This document shows, one piece after another, positions 1-8,241 of a DNA stretch of 64,000 bases. Origin of the DNA: an uncultured Pontibacter sp. (GTDB taxonomy: Bacteria; Bacteroidota; Bacteroidia; Cytophagales; Hymenobacteraceae); the NCBI RefSeq assembly GCF_947495565.1, contig NZ_CANLZM010000017.1, positions 1 to 64,000 of the forward strand, in the 5' to 3' direction. A model generated the notes under the pieces. The model was not told the DNA's origin, made no database searches, and worked only from the letters and a program-made list of their open reading frames with translations. The position numbers were made by a program, and so were the translations under genes. Within the stretch, counting starts at the first letter, position 1. Every line of letters starts with the position of its first letter.

Positions 1-7
1 AAACATC

Positions 8-71
8 GCTAAATTAGACCTAGGACCTGAAGAGTTAGGCTTCACAATGGCCTGAGAAATAAACGTTAGTC
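8..71 (+). repeat. Candidate attC-like recombination site (upstream, weak)
   Basis: The 10-mer TAAACGTTAG at 60-69 is identical to the right end of the clearer site at 446-512, exactly 441 bp downstream, and marks the left boundary of cassette 1 at G65/TT. GCTAA at 8-12 could pair with TTAG at the right end, and AGGACC/GGCCT could form an inner stem. The stem is poor, and the same bases are open as the C-terminal end of an ORF (frame 2, stop at 53-55), so the left half may be fortuitous. Confidence 0.35.
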
Positions 72-88
72 AGGATTTGAGTTAAGAA

Positions 89-412
89 ATGGAACACCCA
101 GAAGAGTATGAATTAATGGCTGTTTTTGAGAGTGAGCCTGATACGCTTGATTCTGTAGCCGATGTTCCGTTTTATTATAACCAATCAACTTATAAGTATA
201 GCAATCCCGAAAACGAAGTAATTGCTTTCTCTATGACACCGTCTTATAATGAAGTTTCATTTAAAGTTTCAAAGGGCAACTTTGAGATTGCTAACATGAA
301 TCTGCAAAACATTTCTTCCTTGAGTGTGCTTAGTGACAATAAAGCAGAAAAAAGAATAATGTTAACAGGCAGAAATTATATACTCAAAGTACAGTTGAAA
401 CCAAGGTTTTAA
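89..412 (+). CDS. Hypothetical protein, cassette 1
   Basis: This 107-residue soluble acidic protein matches no family I recognise. It has no signal peptide, membrane segment or obvious catalytic motif. The N-terminus is rich in Glu, and the remainder alternates polar and hydrophobic residues as in a beta-rich fold. The start follows GAGTTAAGAA with little Shine-Dalgarno character, as usual in this phylum. The gene begins 23 bp after the putative cassette boundary and ends 34 bp before the attC-like hairpin, which is the packing of an integron cassette gene. The local base composition is AT-richer than that of the downstream housekeeping genes. Confidence 0.6.
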   Translation: MEHPEEYELMAVFESEPDTLDSVADVPFYYNQSTYKYSNPENEVIAFSMTPSYNEVSFKVSKGNFEIANMNLQNISSLSVLSDNKAEKRIMLTGRNYILKVQLKPRF

Positions 413-445
413 ATTGAATTTACGGAGGATATAGTATAAAAAACA

Positions 446-512
446 GGCTAAAACACGGCACAGGCTGCATGTTCGGCTGACGCCTCCACATAGCCTGTAC
501 TAAACGTTAGCT
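446..512 (+). repeat. attC-like site A
   Basis: This is a 67-nt imperfect palindrome. ACAGGCT (460-466) pairs with AGCCTGT (492-498), then ATGT with ACAT, leaving a two-base GC bulge that resembles the extrahelical bases of attC. The outer boxes GGCTAA (446-451) and TTAGC (507-511) can pair. The loop contains CGGCTGACGC, which recurs exactly in site B, as does CCACAT. Overall order and length fit the attC R''-L''-loop-L'-R' pattern. The core GTTAGCT departs from GTTRRRY at one base. Confidence 0.6.
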
Positions 513-570
513 GGTAATAAAATTTTAGAAGCTCCAAATAAAGAATTAGAAAAAGTAGGTACTAAACAAG

Positions 571-906
571 ATGAACAAAATGCCCCAAGTACTGAGAGAG
601 AAAACAAATTGGCTACACATGACATTAGCCTTAGTTTTAACTCTTGCTTTTCTGATTGGGTTATGGTTCATGTATTTCATTTTAGCTTGGGGCCACTTCG
701 GAGAAGGAGCAAACAGCAAATTTTACTCCCAATGGACAGGGAAAGGTATAATTACAGCAGCATCTATGTCAATGGAGTTAATCCTATGTCTTTTTTATAA
801 AAACAGTATAAATGCTAACAGTCAGAGTGAAGCAAAATCTTACTTGATAAGCGGCATAACTGTGTTTGTAGTCTTTGTTATTGCAATAATTTTCCTTGGA
901 CATTAA
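571..906 (+). CDS. Small three-helix membrane protein, cassette 2
   Basis: This 111-residue protein of unknown function has three predicted membrane helices (about residues 18-40, 60-77 and 90-109) joined by short polar loops. No family is recognised. It lies inside putative cassette 2 and stops 13 bp before attC-like site B. The region upstream of the ATG is also open in frame 3 from 507 to 800 and encodes a plausible hydrophilic peptide, so a different start or a frameshift cannot be excluded. After about residue 15 the hydrophobic pattern clearly supports this frame. Confidence 0.6.
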   Translation: MNKMPQVLREKTNWLHMTLALVLTLAFLIGLWFMYFILAWGHFGEGANSKFYSQWTGKGIITAASMSMELILCLFYKNSINANSQSEAKSYLISGITVFVVFVIAIIFLGH

Positions 907-919
907 GAAGAATACCCAC

Positions 920-986
920 AGCTAACAAAGCACATGAGCAAAGCTGCGGCTGACGCTTTGCCCACATTATGCACGAGACGTCAGCA
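920..986 (+). repeat. attC-like site B
   Basis: This imperfect palindrome of about 65 nt has a perfect inner stem, GCAAAGC (938-944) with GCTTTGC (955-961), flanking a loop that contains the same CGGCTGACGC as site A. The left box AGCTAAC (920-926) is the exact complement of GTTAGCT at the right end of site A. The right core GTCAGCA has diverged from GTTRRRY. It lies 13 bp after the stop codon of the cassette 2 ORF and appears to end the array. Confidence 0.6.
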
Positions 987-1054
987 ACTTTACATTAACC
1001 CAACCTAAAACCTCTAAACTGCTACGGCAATTTCTTATCCTCATACTTTAAATC

Positions 1055-2491
1055 ATGAGCCTTTCACTAGTGCAGACGCAGCTTACTAAAGAGGTGGCGC
1101 AGCTTGCTTATCAACATTTCGCTGCTTACAAAGAGCCGGCGCTGCAACAAAGGCGGTTTAAGCACCGTGATATTTTGCCGCTCCTGGAACGGCTCCGCCA
1201 CAACCCGCTTTTTGATGTACGGGTTGTTGGCAAATCCGTCGAGCAGCGCGATATATACCTGATAAAAGCGGGTACCGGAAAAACAAAGATCTTGCTTTGG
1301 TCGCAGATGCACGGTGATGAGCCTACGGCTACCATGGCCCTGTTCGACCTGTTTAACTTCCTGCAGCTGTCCGACGCCCAAGACACAGTGCGGCAGCAAA
1401 TCCTGCAACAGCTTACGCTTTACATCGTGCCCATGCTGAACCCCGACGGGGCAGAAAGGTATACCCGCCATAATGCCCTGGAAATAGACCTGAACCGCGA
1501 TGCCCTTCGGCTGCAAAGCCCGGAGGCACGCCTGCTCAAGCACCTGCGAGACACCCTGAACCCGGAGTTTGGCTTTAACCTGCACGACCAGAGCCGTTAT
1601 TATACTGTGGGCAGCACGCCAAAGCCAGCCACCATATCTTTTCTGGCTCCAGCCTTCGACCACAACCAAACCGTAAACCCTGTACGCGAACGCGCCATGC
1701 GTACTATTGTGGGTATGAACGAGGCGCTGCAGCAGCTGATTCCGGGGCACGTAGCCAAGTTTTCAGATGAGTATGAGCCAAGGGCGTTCGGCGACAATAT
1801 TCAAAAGTGGGGCACCAGCGTTATCCTGATTGAGTCTGGCGGATACCCCGAAGATCCAGAGAAACAGTATATACGCCAACTCAACTTCGCCTCCATTGTA
1901 TCGGCCCTGCACCTGATTTCGGGCAACCACTATAGCGTTTATCCATTAGAAGATTACTATAAAATACCGGAGAACAAGCGCAACCTCTACGACCTGCTGC
2001 TCCGAAACGTGCGCTATTCAAGGTATGGCCATGAAGTACTGGTGGATGTAGGAATATTCAGGGAAGAGGTAGATGCACCTCACGGCAAGGGCTTTTACCA
2101 CAACAGCCAGATAGACCAGATCGGCGACCTGAGTATCTTTCACGGGTATGAGGAGGTGGATGCAACCGGCCTTACCCTGGTGCCTGGCAAAGTGTACCAA
2201 AAGCTCTTTACAAGTATAAACGACCTTGAACCTCTAGAAATAAAGGGTCTGCTGGCACAAGGCTACACCACCGTGCAGGTAGAAAAGCTTCCGGAAAGTA
2301 TAAACCCGTTGGAGCTTCCGCTTAATATCATCAGCGCAACGAGCAGGGTAAACCATACTTTAACACTAGCCTCCGGAGCCAATTTTATGCTGCAGGATGG
2401 CACCGGAAAGTTCTGTTATGCTATTGTAAACGGCTTTGTATACGACATGCGCTCCGACTTGCCCGAGCTGTTTCATGGCTTGGTGCTATAG
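1055..2491 (+). CDS. M14 family zinc carboxypeptidase-like protein
   Basis: This is a predicted zinc metallopeptidase of the M14 (carboxypeptidase A-like) family, 478 aa. The zinc site is visible as HGDE (His86, Glu89) and His177 in NLHDQ. An Arg/Asn substrate-binding segment, NPDGAERYTR, lies at about 129-138, and a candidate general-base Glu260 sits in LIESGG. No signal peptide is seen, so a cytoplasmic role in processing peptides or amide-linked amino acids is inferred. The last 150 residues form an extra C-terminal domain of unknown role. It stands alone: the upstream neighbours are cassette ORFs and a terminator-like hairpin follows. Confidence 0.85.
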   Translation: MSLSLVQTQLTKEVAQLAYQHFAAYKEPALQQRRFKHRDILPLLERLRHNPLFDVRVVGKSVEQRDIYLIKAGTGKTKILLWSQMHGDEPTATMALFDLFNFLQLSDAQDTVRQQILQQLTLYIVPMLNPDGAERYTRHNALEIDLNRDALRLQSPEARLLKHLRDTLNPEFGFNLHDQSRYYTVGSTPKPATISFLAPAFDHNQTVNPVRERAMRTIVGMNEALQQLIPGHVAKFSDEYEPRAFGDNIQKWGTSVILIESGGYPEDPEKQYIRQLNFASIVSALHLISGNHYSVYPLEDYYKIPENKRNLYDLLLRNVRYSRYGHEVLVDVGIFREEVDAPHGKGFYHNSQIDQIGDLSIFHGYEEVDATGLTLVPGKVYQKLFTSINDLEPLEIKGLLAQGYTTVQVEKLPESINPLELPLNIISATSRVNHTLTLASGANFMLQDGTGKFCYAIVNGFVYDMRSDLPELFHGLVL

Positions 2492-2522
2492 CCTATTTAT
2501 ACTTATATATAAATTCTTATGC

Positions 2523-2558
2523 AAAACCATTGGTTCCGCACCGGCGCTAATGGTTTTT
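2523..2558 (+). terminator. Probable rho-independent terminator
   Basis: AAAACCATT (2523-2531) pairs with AATGGTTTTT (2549-2558) and is followed by T-rich sequence. It lies 32 bp after the M14 peptidase stop codon. Confidence 0.6.
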
Positions 2559-2615
2559 CTTATAGCGGCTTTGTAACTTACAGGCTAAATCTGAACCCAT
2601 CCAACCTTTTTACCA

Positions 2616-3848
2616 ATGGTTTTAAACTACCTGTGGGCAATCTTCTTCCTGGTTGCCTTTGTTATTGCGCTGTTTCAACTTATCTTTTTTAACGATACAG
2701 AAATATTCCAGAAACTTGTAGCCAGCACCTTCGATAATGCCAAGTTGGGCTTCGAGATTTCCTTGGGCCTTACCGGCGTCATGACGCTATGGCTGGGTCT
2801 TATGAAAGTAGGCGAAAAAGGTGGTGTGGTAGCCATACTTGCCCGACTGGTGGGGCCGTTTTTTCACCGCCTGTTTCCGGAGCTGCCCAACAACCACCCG
2901 GTTTTCGGCTCCATTCTGATGAACTTTTCGGCCAATATGCTGGGGCTGGATAATGCGGCTACTCCGCTTGGGCTTAAAGCCATGAAGGAGATGCAGGAAC
3001 TCAACCCAGATAAGGAAACCGCCTCTAATGCCCAGATCATGTTCCTGGTGCTCAACACCTCCGGCCTTACCATCATCCCGATCAGCATCATGGTGTTCCG
3101 GGCGCAGTTGGGCGCCGCAGACCCTTCTGATATCTTCATTCCTATACTTCTGGCTACCTTTTTTGCCACTGTAGTGGGCTTAATTGCAGTGGCCCTGTAC
3201 CAGCGTATCAACCTGTTCGACAAAGTTATTATGGCTTACCTGGGCTCGCTGCTACTGCTCATCGGCGGCTTAATGTACTATTTCTCCATCATCCCGCAGG
3301 AGCAGGTAAGCGTTATCTCTACGGTAGCCAGCAACGTTATACTTTTCTCCATCATCATCTCTTTTATTGGCTTGGCGCTGCTACGGAAAGTAAATGTTTA
3401 CGAGGCGTTTATAGAAGGTGCCAAAGAAGGATTCACAGTAGCCATCACCATCATTCCTTACCTGGTAGCCATATTGGTGGCTATCGGCGTGTTCAGAACC
3501 TCCGGCGCGTTAGATATGCTGGTAAACGGCATTGCCTACGCAATCAGCCTGACAGGTATGAATACAGATTTTGTGCCGGCGCTGCCTGTTGCCTTTATGA
3601 AACCCCTGAGCGGAAGCGGTGCCAGAGGCCTGATGGTAGAGGCGATGACAAACTACGGAGCAGATTCTTTTGTAGGGCGAATGGCTTCGGTTTTTCAGGG
3701 CTCCACCGAAACAACCTTTTACATACTGGCAGTATACTTTGGCTCTGTTGGAGTGCGCAAATCCAGGTACGCCCTTACCTGCGGCCTGCTGGCGGATTTT
3801 GCAGGTGTGATAGCCGCTATCTTTATCGCTTACATGTTCTTCCATTAA
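2616..3848 (+). CDS. SpmA/SpmB-like membrane protein with nucleoside-recognition (Gate) domains
   Basis: This is a 410-residue polytopic membrane protein with about 9-10 hydrophobic segments. The first half matches the SpmA-type and the second half the SpmB-type nucleoside-recognition (Gate) domain, so it looks like the fused form found in non-sporulating Bacteroidota. Typical segments are NFSANMLGLDNAATPLG at about 107 and the GSGARG / GSTETTFY region near 335-370. The transported substrate of this family is not established. It is a single-gene unit between two hairpin terminators. Confidence 0.85.
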   Translation: MVLNYLWAIFFLVAFVIALFQLIFFNDTEIFQKLVASTFDNAKLGFEISLGLTGVMTLWLGLMKVGEKGGVVAILARLVGPFFHRLFPELPNNHPVFGSILMNFSANMLGLDNAATPLGLKAMKEMQELNPDKETASNAQIMFLVLNTSGLTIIPISIMVFRAQLGAADPSDIFIPILLATFFATVVGLIAVALYQRINLFDKVIMAYLGSLLLLIGGLMYYFSIIPQEQVSVISTVASNVILFSIIISFIGLALLRKVNVYEAFIEGAKEGFTVAITIIPYLVAILVAIGVFRTSGALDMLVNGIAYAISLTGMNTDFVPALPVAFMKPLSGSGARGLMVEAMTNYGADSFVGRMASVFQGSTETTFYILAVYFGSVGVRKSRYALTCGLLADFAGVIAAIFIAYMFFH

Positions 3849-3902
3849 AATAGTAAGCTTTTAAAAAGCTACGTTTATGGCCAAAATAGTGTGGAAAATG
3901 CA

Positions 3903-3931
3903 AAAAGCCGCTGGTAACACCAGCGGCTTTT
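3903..3931 (+). terminator. Bidirectional terminator between convergent genes
   Basis: AAAAGCCGCTGG and CCAGCGGCTTTT form a perfect 12-bp stem around a TAACA loop, with A- and T-runs on the two sides. It lies between the SpmAB-like gene and the convergent minus-strand small gene and can serve both. Confidence 0.85.
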
Positions 3932-4020
3932 CTGTTAATTTATACAAGTATGCGCCTCTTCTTTTTGGACTTCAGCTCCTGTAGTTTTTATGCTTTTATG
4001 GTTCTCTTGATAGTGGCTAC

Positions 4021-4395
4021 TTAGTTTCTTCTGCCGCTGCGCTTGCTCTGGGTACGCTTGCCTGCTTCAGAGTCTTTGATTATCTGCAAGTTCTCTTCTC
4101 CTACCAAGGCCTGCAGCTTTTCATCCCTGGTTTTCATAATTTCCTGCATCTTGCTTCTGTCGGGTTTATCAGAGCTTGTGCTTCTTAAACTGTCCATACT
4201 CTTGTAGTAGTCTGTGTAGATTTCGTTCACCTGCCCCCACTGCGCTTCCGAAAGAGTGACTTTGTCTTTTAAGTTAGCGGTAGTCCTTTCAACGCGTTGC
4301 TCTACTGTTGCTTTCTCCTGGTTTGGCCTGCCCTGTGCAAAGGTTCCTACTGAGGTAAAGAATGCCAACATTGTTACTAAAATTGCTCTTTTCAT
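4021..4395 (-). CDS. Small secreted protein, Spy/DUF4890-like
   Basis: The start is placed at the internal Met (residue 26 of the track ORF) because it opens a clear signal peptide, MKRAILVTMLAFFTSVGTFAQ, cleaved near AQG. The mature protein of about 100 aa is highly charged and helical, with an LSEAQWGQVNEIYTDYY segment and a Lys/Arg-rich C-terminus. This resembles small periplasmic LTxxQ/Spy-like proteins, which respond to envelope stress. It lies 135 bp downstream of the TonB-type gene on the same strand and could be co-transcribed. Confidence 0.7.
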   Translation of the reverse strand: MKRAILVTMLAFFTSVGTFAQGRPNQEKATVEQRVERTTANLKDKVTLSEAQWGQVNEIYTDYYKSMDSLRSTSSDKPDRSKMQEIMKTRDEKLQALVGEENLQIIKDSEAGKRTQSKRSGRRN

Positions 4396-4530
4396 ACTTC
4401 TTATTTTTAATTGATTATACTTGATTTTTGAAATTGACCAGGCGCACAAAGCACCTCTTTTATCTAACAAATAATTGATTTTATAGCGCTTAATCTACTA
4501 ACTCTGCGGTAAGCCGCTTCCCGAAAAACG

Positions 4531-7308
4531 TCAATTTTGCGGCCTTGACGATTTGCGCTCCTGCTGAGAATCCTGCCCCCCGCTGAAGTTGCGCAGATTA
4601 TAAGTGAAAGTAAGCATAAAGTAGCGCTGCAAAGCACTTGACTGCACATCCTCCACGTACTGCGCGGCCAGGTTGCGCTGCAAGCTCACGTTCTGCTGCA
4701 GCAGGTCGTTTACGCTCAGGCTTAGCTCGCCCTGCTGGTTTTTAAACAGCTTTTTGCTGATGCTCATGTTCCAGAGCAGGTAGTTGTTATCATACCCTTC
4801 GGATAAGCCTGCATAAGCCTGGTGGTTCAGCTCTGTTCTATAAACCAGCCCTTTCCAGAATATTAGGTTAAGCTTCAGGTTGGTGTTCTGGTTAAAGTAG
4901 TTGTTATCCAGCGCCGGCTGCAGCGAATTCTTGACTATGTTGTAAGTGGCGTTGCTGGAGATGGTAAAGTCCACTTTCTCGCTGATGTTGCTGCTCAGCA
5001 TCAGGCCTGCGCTAAAGTTAGGCGACGATACATAACTAAGCTCCCCGTTTGCCAAGCCCGGCGTTCGGGTATAGCCTATACTGCCGTTTAACCCAAAGTT
5101 GGAGCTCAGGAAATTTACCGGCAGGCCATAGTGAAAGACAGAACGCACGTTCCAGTAACCATCCAGGTTTACAGGTTGCGACAGCTGCTGCCCCGGCTCC
5201 AGCACCAGTCCGTTTTCCAGTTTTACCGGCTCCCCTTCCGCCCTAACCAGGCTGCTACCGATGTAGTTATGGCTAATGCTGCCGAACAAGCCAACAAAGA
5301 ACATCTGGTTCGTTTCGCGGTTAAAGTCGCGCAAACCGGCTCTAAAAGTATGTTGGTAGCTAGGCTCTAAGGCTGCGTTACCCTGCGTTAACTGAAGCGG
5401 GTTGCTGGTATCCACCACTTGCTGCAGCTGCTCTACATTGGGCGCATTAACACTGGTGCTATAGTTAAAATCCAAGTTGCGGGTATCGGAGAACTTATAC
5501 TTCAGCTGCGCATCCGGCAGCACATTTACAAAAGTTCTGCTCAGGGTATTCTCCTCCGGAAACTGCTGCTCGCTTTCTAGTTCGGCCACCTGGTAGGCAG
5601 CCCCTACCCGCACCCTCAAACTGTTTTTGTTGTACTGATACCCTGTGCCGAAACGCTGTGTCAGGTAATCGCTGCTATACTTGCTGCTCAGCGTAGTGTC
5701 TAAATAAGTATACTGCTGCTCCTCAGCCTGAAGCGTATAAGTGCGCCTATCGGAGTTGTTTAGTTGGTTGCCAATTGTGTACTGCGCCTGCAGCTGCCCG
5801 TTCTCGCCCACAGGCTCCGTATAGGTCACGTCACCCGACCAGGTAAAGCCGTTACGGTCCAGGCTTACCTGCTGGTCCTGCGCTAAATTGGTGTTGTTCC
5901 CCCTGTAGTATACCGTGTTGGCCATTAAAGCATTACTCGCATCGGTGCCACTTATACTTGTGTTCAGGCTGGCGGCAACGGTGCGACCCGGCGTGCCGAA
6001 TTTATGGCTGAAGTACAGGTTGTTTTTTAAAGTATAACTGATGTTATCTGAAGCCGTGTTGTTTTGTGTTTCGTTTATGGCACCGTTATTATTTACCGTT
6101 GAGGCGCTTATACTTTCGTTAGTATCCACCTGCTTCAAAGTAAGGCTGGGCGTAAAGAGCAGGCGGTTGTTCTCGTTAATATCATAGTCCAGGCGTAGGT
6201 TAAACTGATGGTCTGTGGTGCGGGTGCTGCTCAGGTTGTTTTCGGTATACACACGCCCTGAGTCTGCCGCCAAAATGTACTGCTGCACCCGGTACTGATC
6301 ATTCTGAATATCGCGATCTGTAAATTTGTAATTCCCCGTAACCTCCACTTTATCGCTCCACATGTCGCTGTAGTTCAGGCCAAAGGTGTTGGTGGAGATT
6401 AACCCGGAGGTATTACCGCCGCCAGACGGGGAGCGGCGCCCCCTCATGCCACCACCAGGCGTCTCGCCCACTGAGAAATCTAACATGTTGATGTTGTTGG
6501 AAAGTCCGGTAAAGGTTATCCTCCTGTCGCCGTCGAAAAAGTTAAGGCTGGCGCCAATCATATAGCGGTTGTCGGTGCCGTAGCCGGCGGAGGCTTTGCC
6601 AAACACACCGTTCCGGCGGTCTGGCTTGGTTACGATGTTGATGGTTTTCGCCTCGTTGCCGTCATCCACTCCGGTCAGTTCTGCCTTGTCGCTTTTCTTA
6701 TCAAATATTTCGATGCTGGCGATAACGTCGGCAGGCAGGTTGCGCAGCGCAGCGCTCGGGTCATCTCCGAAAAAGCGCTTGCCGTCTACCAGCACCTGCT
6801 TCACGTCCTGGCCCTGCGCCTGTATAGTGCCGTTAACTACCGTAATACCCGGCATTTTCTGCACCAGGTCCTCAGCGCTGGCATCGGGAGCAGTTTTAAA
6901 AGCGCCTGCGTTAAACGAGGTGGTATCGCCTTTTTGGTCGCCAAGCGGCACACGCCCCACCACCTGCACTTCTTTTATGGTAGTGGCGGCTTCCTCCAGT
7001 TCCAACTTGCCCAGGTTCACCATTCCTTCCTGTACCTGCACACTTTTTGTAAGGGGCTTAAAGCCAAGGTAACTCACCTCCAACGTATACATGCCGGCCT
7101 GTACATTGCCAAATTTGAAAACCCCAGCCGTATCTGTTGCAGTGCCTGATTTTGTATCATAGGTCACGCGTGTAAGCACAACGCTTGCACCTGGCAAAGC
7201 AGATTGGTCTGTGGCGCTGCGCACAGAGCCGTACACGGTAACGCCCTGGGCAGAAGCCTGCAGCACGGCGAAAAAAGCAAGTATAAAAAAGAGTAATCTT
7301 TGCATCAC
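4531..7308 (-). CDS. TonB-dependent-receptor-like outer membrane protein
   Basis: This 925-aa outer-membrane beta-barrel protein has a signal peptide (about 1-20, ending ASAQG), a carboxypeptidase-regulatory-like domain (about 22-105), a plug-like region (about 125-240, with QVLVDGKRFFGDDP) and a long barrel. It fits the Bacteroidota outer-membrane beta-barrel family related to TonB-dependent receptors rather than SusC. The ligand is unknown. The LytTR regulator and kinase genes lie directly upstream on the same strand, and a 21-bp-spaced direct repeat lies about 83 bp before the start codon, suggesting control by that system. There is a spare Met one codon downstream. Confidence 0.85.
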   Translation of the reverse strand: MMQRLLFFILAFFAVLQASAQGVTVYGSVRSATDQSALPGASVVLTRVTYDTKSGTATDTAGVFKFGNVQAGMYTLEVSYLGFKPLTKSVQVQEGMVNLGKLELEEAATTIKEVQVVGRVPLGDQKGDTTSFNAGAFKTAPDASAEDLVQKMPGITVVNGTIQAQGQDVKQVLVDGKRFFGDDPSAALRNLPADVIASIEIFDKKSDKAELTGVDDGNEAKTINIVTKPDRRNGVFGKASAGYGTDNRYMIGASLNFFDGDRRITFTGLSNNINMLDFSVGETPGGGMRGRRSPSGGGNTSGLISTNTFGLNYSDMWSDKVEVTGNYKFTDRDIQNDQYRVQQYILAADSGRVYTENNLSSTRTTDHQFNLRLDYDINENNRLLFTPSLTLKQVDTNESISASTVNNNGAINETQNNTASDNISYTLKNNLYFSHKFGTPGRTVAASLNTSISGTDASNALMANTVYYRGNNTNLAQDQQVSLDRNGFTWSGDVTYTEPVGENGQLQAQYTIGNQLNNSDRRTYTLQAEEQQYTYLDTTLSSKYSSDYLTQRFGTGYQYNKNSLRVRVGAAYQVAELESEQQFPEENTLSRTFVNVLPDAQLKYKFSDTRNLDFNYSTSVNAPNVEQLQQVVDTSNPLQLTQGNAALEPSYQHTFRAGLRDFNRETNQMFFVGLFGSISHNYIGSSLVRAEGEPVKLENGLVLEPGQQLSQPVNLDGYWNVRSVFHYGLPVNFLSSNFGLNGSIGYTRTPGLANGELSYVSSPNFSAGLMLSSNISEKVDFTISSNATYNIVKNSLQPALDNNYFNQNTNLKLNLIFWKGLVYRTELNHQAYAGLSEGYDNNYLLWNMSISKKLFKNQQGELSLSVNDLLQQNVSLQRNLAAQYVEDVQSSALQRYFMLTFTYNLRNFSGGQDSQQERKSSRPQN

Positions 7309-7390
7309 AATAAAATTAAATGCCCTACAGGCAGCTTGTGAAACAAAGATCAGCTATCTATCAAAAGGATGTAACAGAAAGGAATGTGAG

Positions 7391-7418
7391 CCGGACAAAG
7401 TGGGGAATGAAGCGGACA
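7391..7418 (-). promoter_or_regulatory. Candidate LytTR binding site 1 (direct repeat)
   Basis: CCGGACA (7391-7397) and GCGGACA (7412-7418) are direct repeats whose starts are 21 bp apart, in the promoter region of the TonB-type gene. The same pair with the same spacing occurs at 11625-11652. LytTR-family regulators typically bind two direct repeats about two helical turns apart, and a LytTR gene lies 60 bp away. Confidence 0.55.
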
Positions 7419-7479
7419 ATCTTCAAATTAAATTACGGTAACAAACGAGGTATCAGCAGCCTGGGCCTGGCAAGTATAC

Positions 7480-8241
7480 TTACTGGCTGGTAAGCCACTC
7501 CAGAAACTTGGAGCTCTTTGCCTTGCTCACGATAACATCCTCCTGAAACGGAATGGTGAGCGCTACATGCAGCTTTCGCCCAAAATAATGAGACGCTTCT
7601 TTTACGGCAGCATGGTTGACAAGAAACTGCCGGTTAGCCCTGAAAAAATGAGGTGCAAGTATACTTTCCAGCTCATCTAAAGTATGGTTCACGTTGTGGG
7701 TTTTACCGTCAAAGCATATTACCCGCGTCAGCTGGTTTTCTACATACGCAAGGGCTATTTCAGCAACGGGCAACGGCAGTATTTTATCGCGCTGGTACAC
7801 AAGTATGGAACTGCGCTTCTGCGTAAGCCGGTTCTCAAAAAGGCTTAGCAGGTTATGAATGGAGGCGTCTTGCTTGGCAAGGTTTTGCTGCAGCTTTTTA
7901 TACTTTTGCAAGGCTTCTTTAATCAATTCTCTGGAAAAGGGCTTCAGCACGTAGTCGATGCCATTGGCTTTGAAGGCATCCAGTGCGTAGGCATCGTAGG
8001 CGGTGCAGAAGATAACAGGCGTGGCGGTAGCAACAGCCCTGAAAATTTCAAAACTAAGGCCATCACCCAACTGAATGTCTGAGAAGATCAGGTCAGGAAA
8101 TTCGTTTTCCTGAAAGTAGGCAACAGCGCTTTTAACAGAGGCTAAAACTGCTTCTATTCCTACCGTGTTATCTACCTGGCGGAGCGTATCTGCCAGGTCT
8201 TCGGCCATGAGCGGCTCATCTTCTATAATTACGATTTTCAC
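7480..8241 (-). CDS. LytTR-family response regulator
   Basis: This 253-aa transcriptional regulator has an N-terminal receiver domain (about 1-120) with acidic residues EDE at 7-9, phospho-acceptor Asp55 in FSDIQLGDG, Thr near FCTAYDAYALDAF and Lys in VLKPFS. A C-terminal LytTR DNA-binding domain (about 145-250) contains ENQLTRVICFDG and FFRANRQFLVN. Its start overlaps the end of the kinase gene by 4 bp, so the two are co-translated as a two-component pair. Predicted targets are the adjacent TonB-type gene and the gene at 10820-11452, from shared direct repeats. Confidence 0.93.
   Translation of the reverse strand: MKIVIIEDEPLMAEDLADTLRQVDNTVGIEAVLASVKSAVAYFQENEFPDLIFSDIQLGDGLSFEIFRAVATATPVIFCTAYDAYALDAFKANGIDYVLKPFSRELIKEALQKYKKLQQNLAKQDASIHNLLSLFENRLTQKRSSILVYQRDKILPLPVAEIALAYVENQLTRVICFDGKTHNVNHTLDELESILAPHFFRANRQFLVNHAAVKEASHYFGRKLHVALTIPFQEDVIVSKAKSSKFLEWLTSQ

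Larger units (their letters stand above)
66..980 (+). mobile_element. Two integron-type gene cassettes (CALIN-like, no integrase in view)
   Basis: Two short ORFs in one orientation are each followed closely by an imperfect hairpin of about 65 bp ending in a GTTRRRY-like core. Cassette 1 would run 66-506 and cassette 2 507-980. The circle test holds: cassette 2 begins TTAGCT and its own hairpin starts AGCTAAC, an exact complement. Cassette 1 begins TTAGTC and its hairpin starts GGCTAA, which pairs if one G-T wobble is allowed. This is the relation expected when an excised cassette re-forms its attC. No integrase or attI is visible, and the array may continue left of the window. Confidence 0.6.

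Noticed and set aside
1067-1750. 227-codon ORF on the minus strand opposite the M14 peptidase gene
   Set aside because: Exact antisense shadow of a well-supported metallopeptidase gene; no recognisable motifs.
4464-4649. 61-codon minus ORF overlapping the TonB-type gene end
   Set aside because: Out-of-frame shadow of the outer-membrane protein; Cys/Ser-rich with no family.
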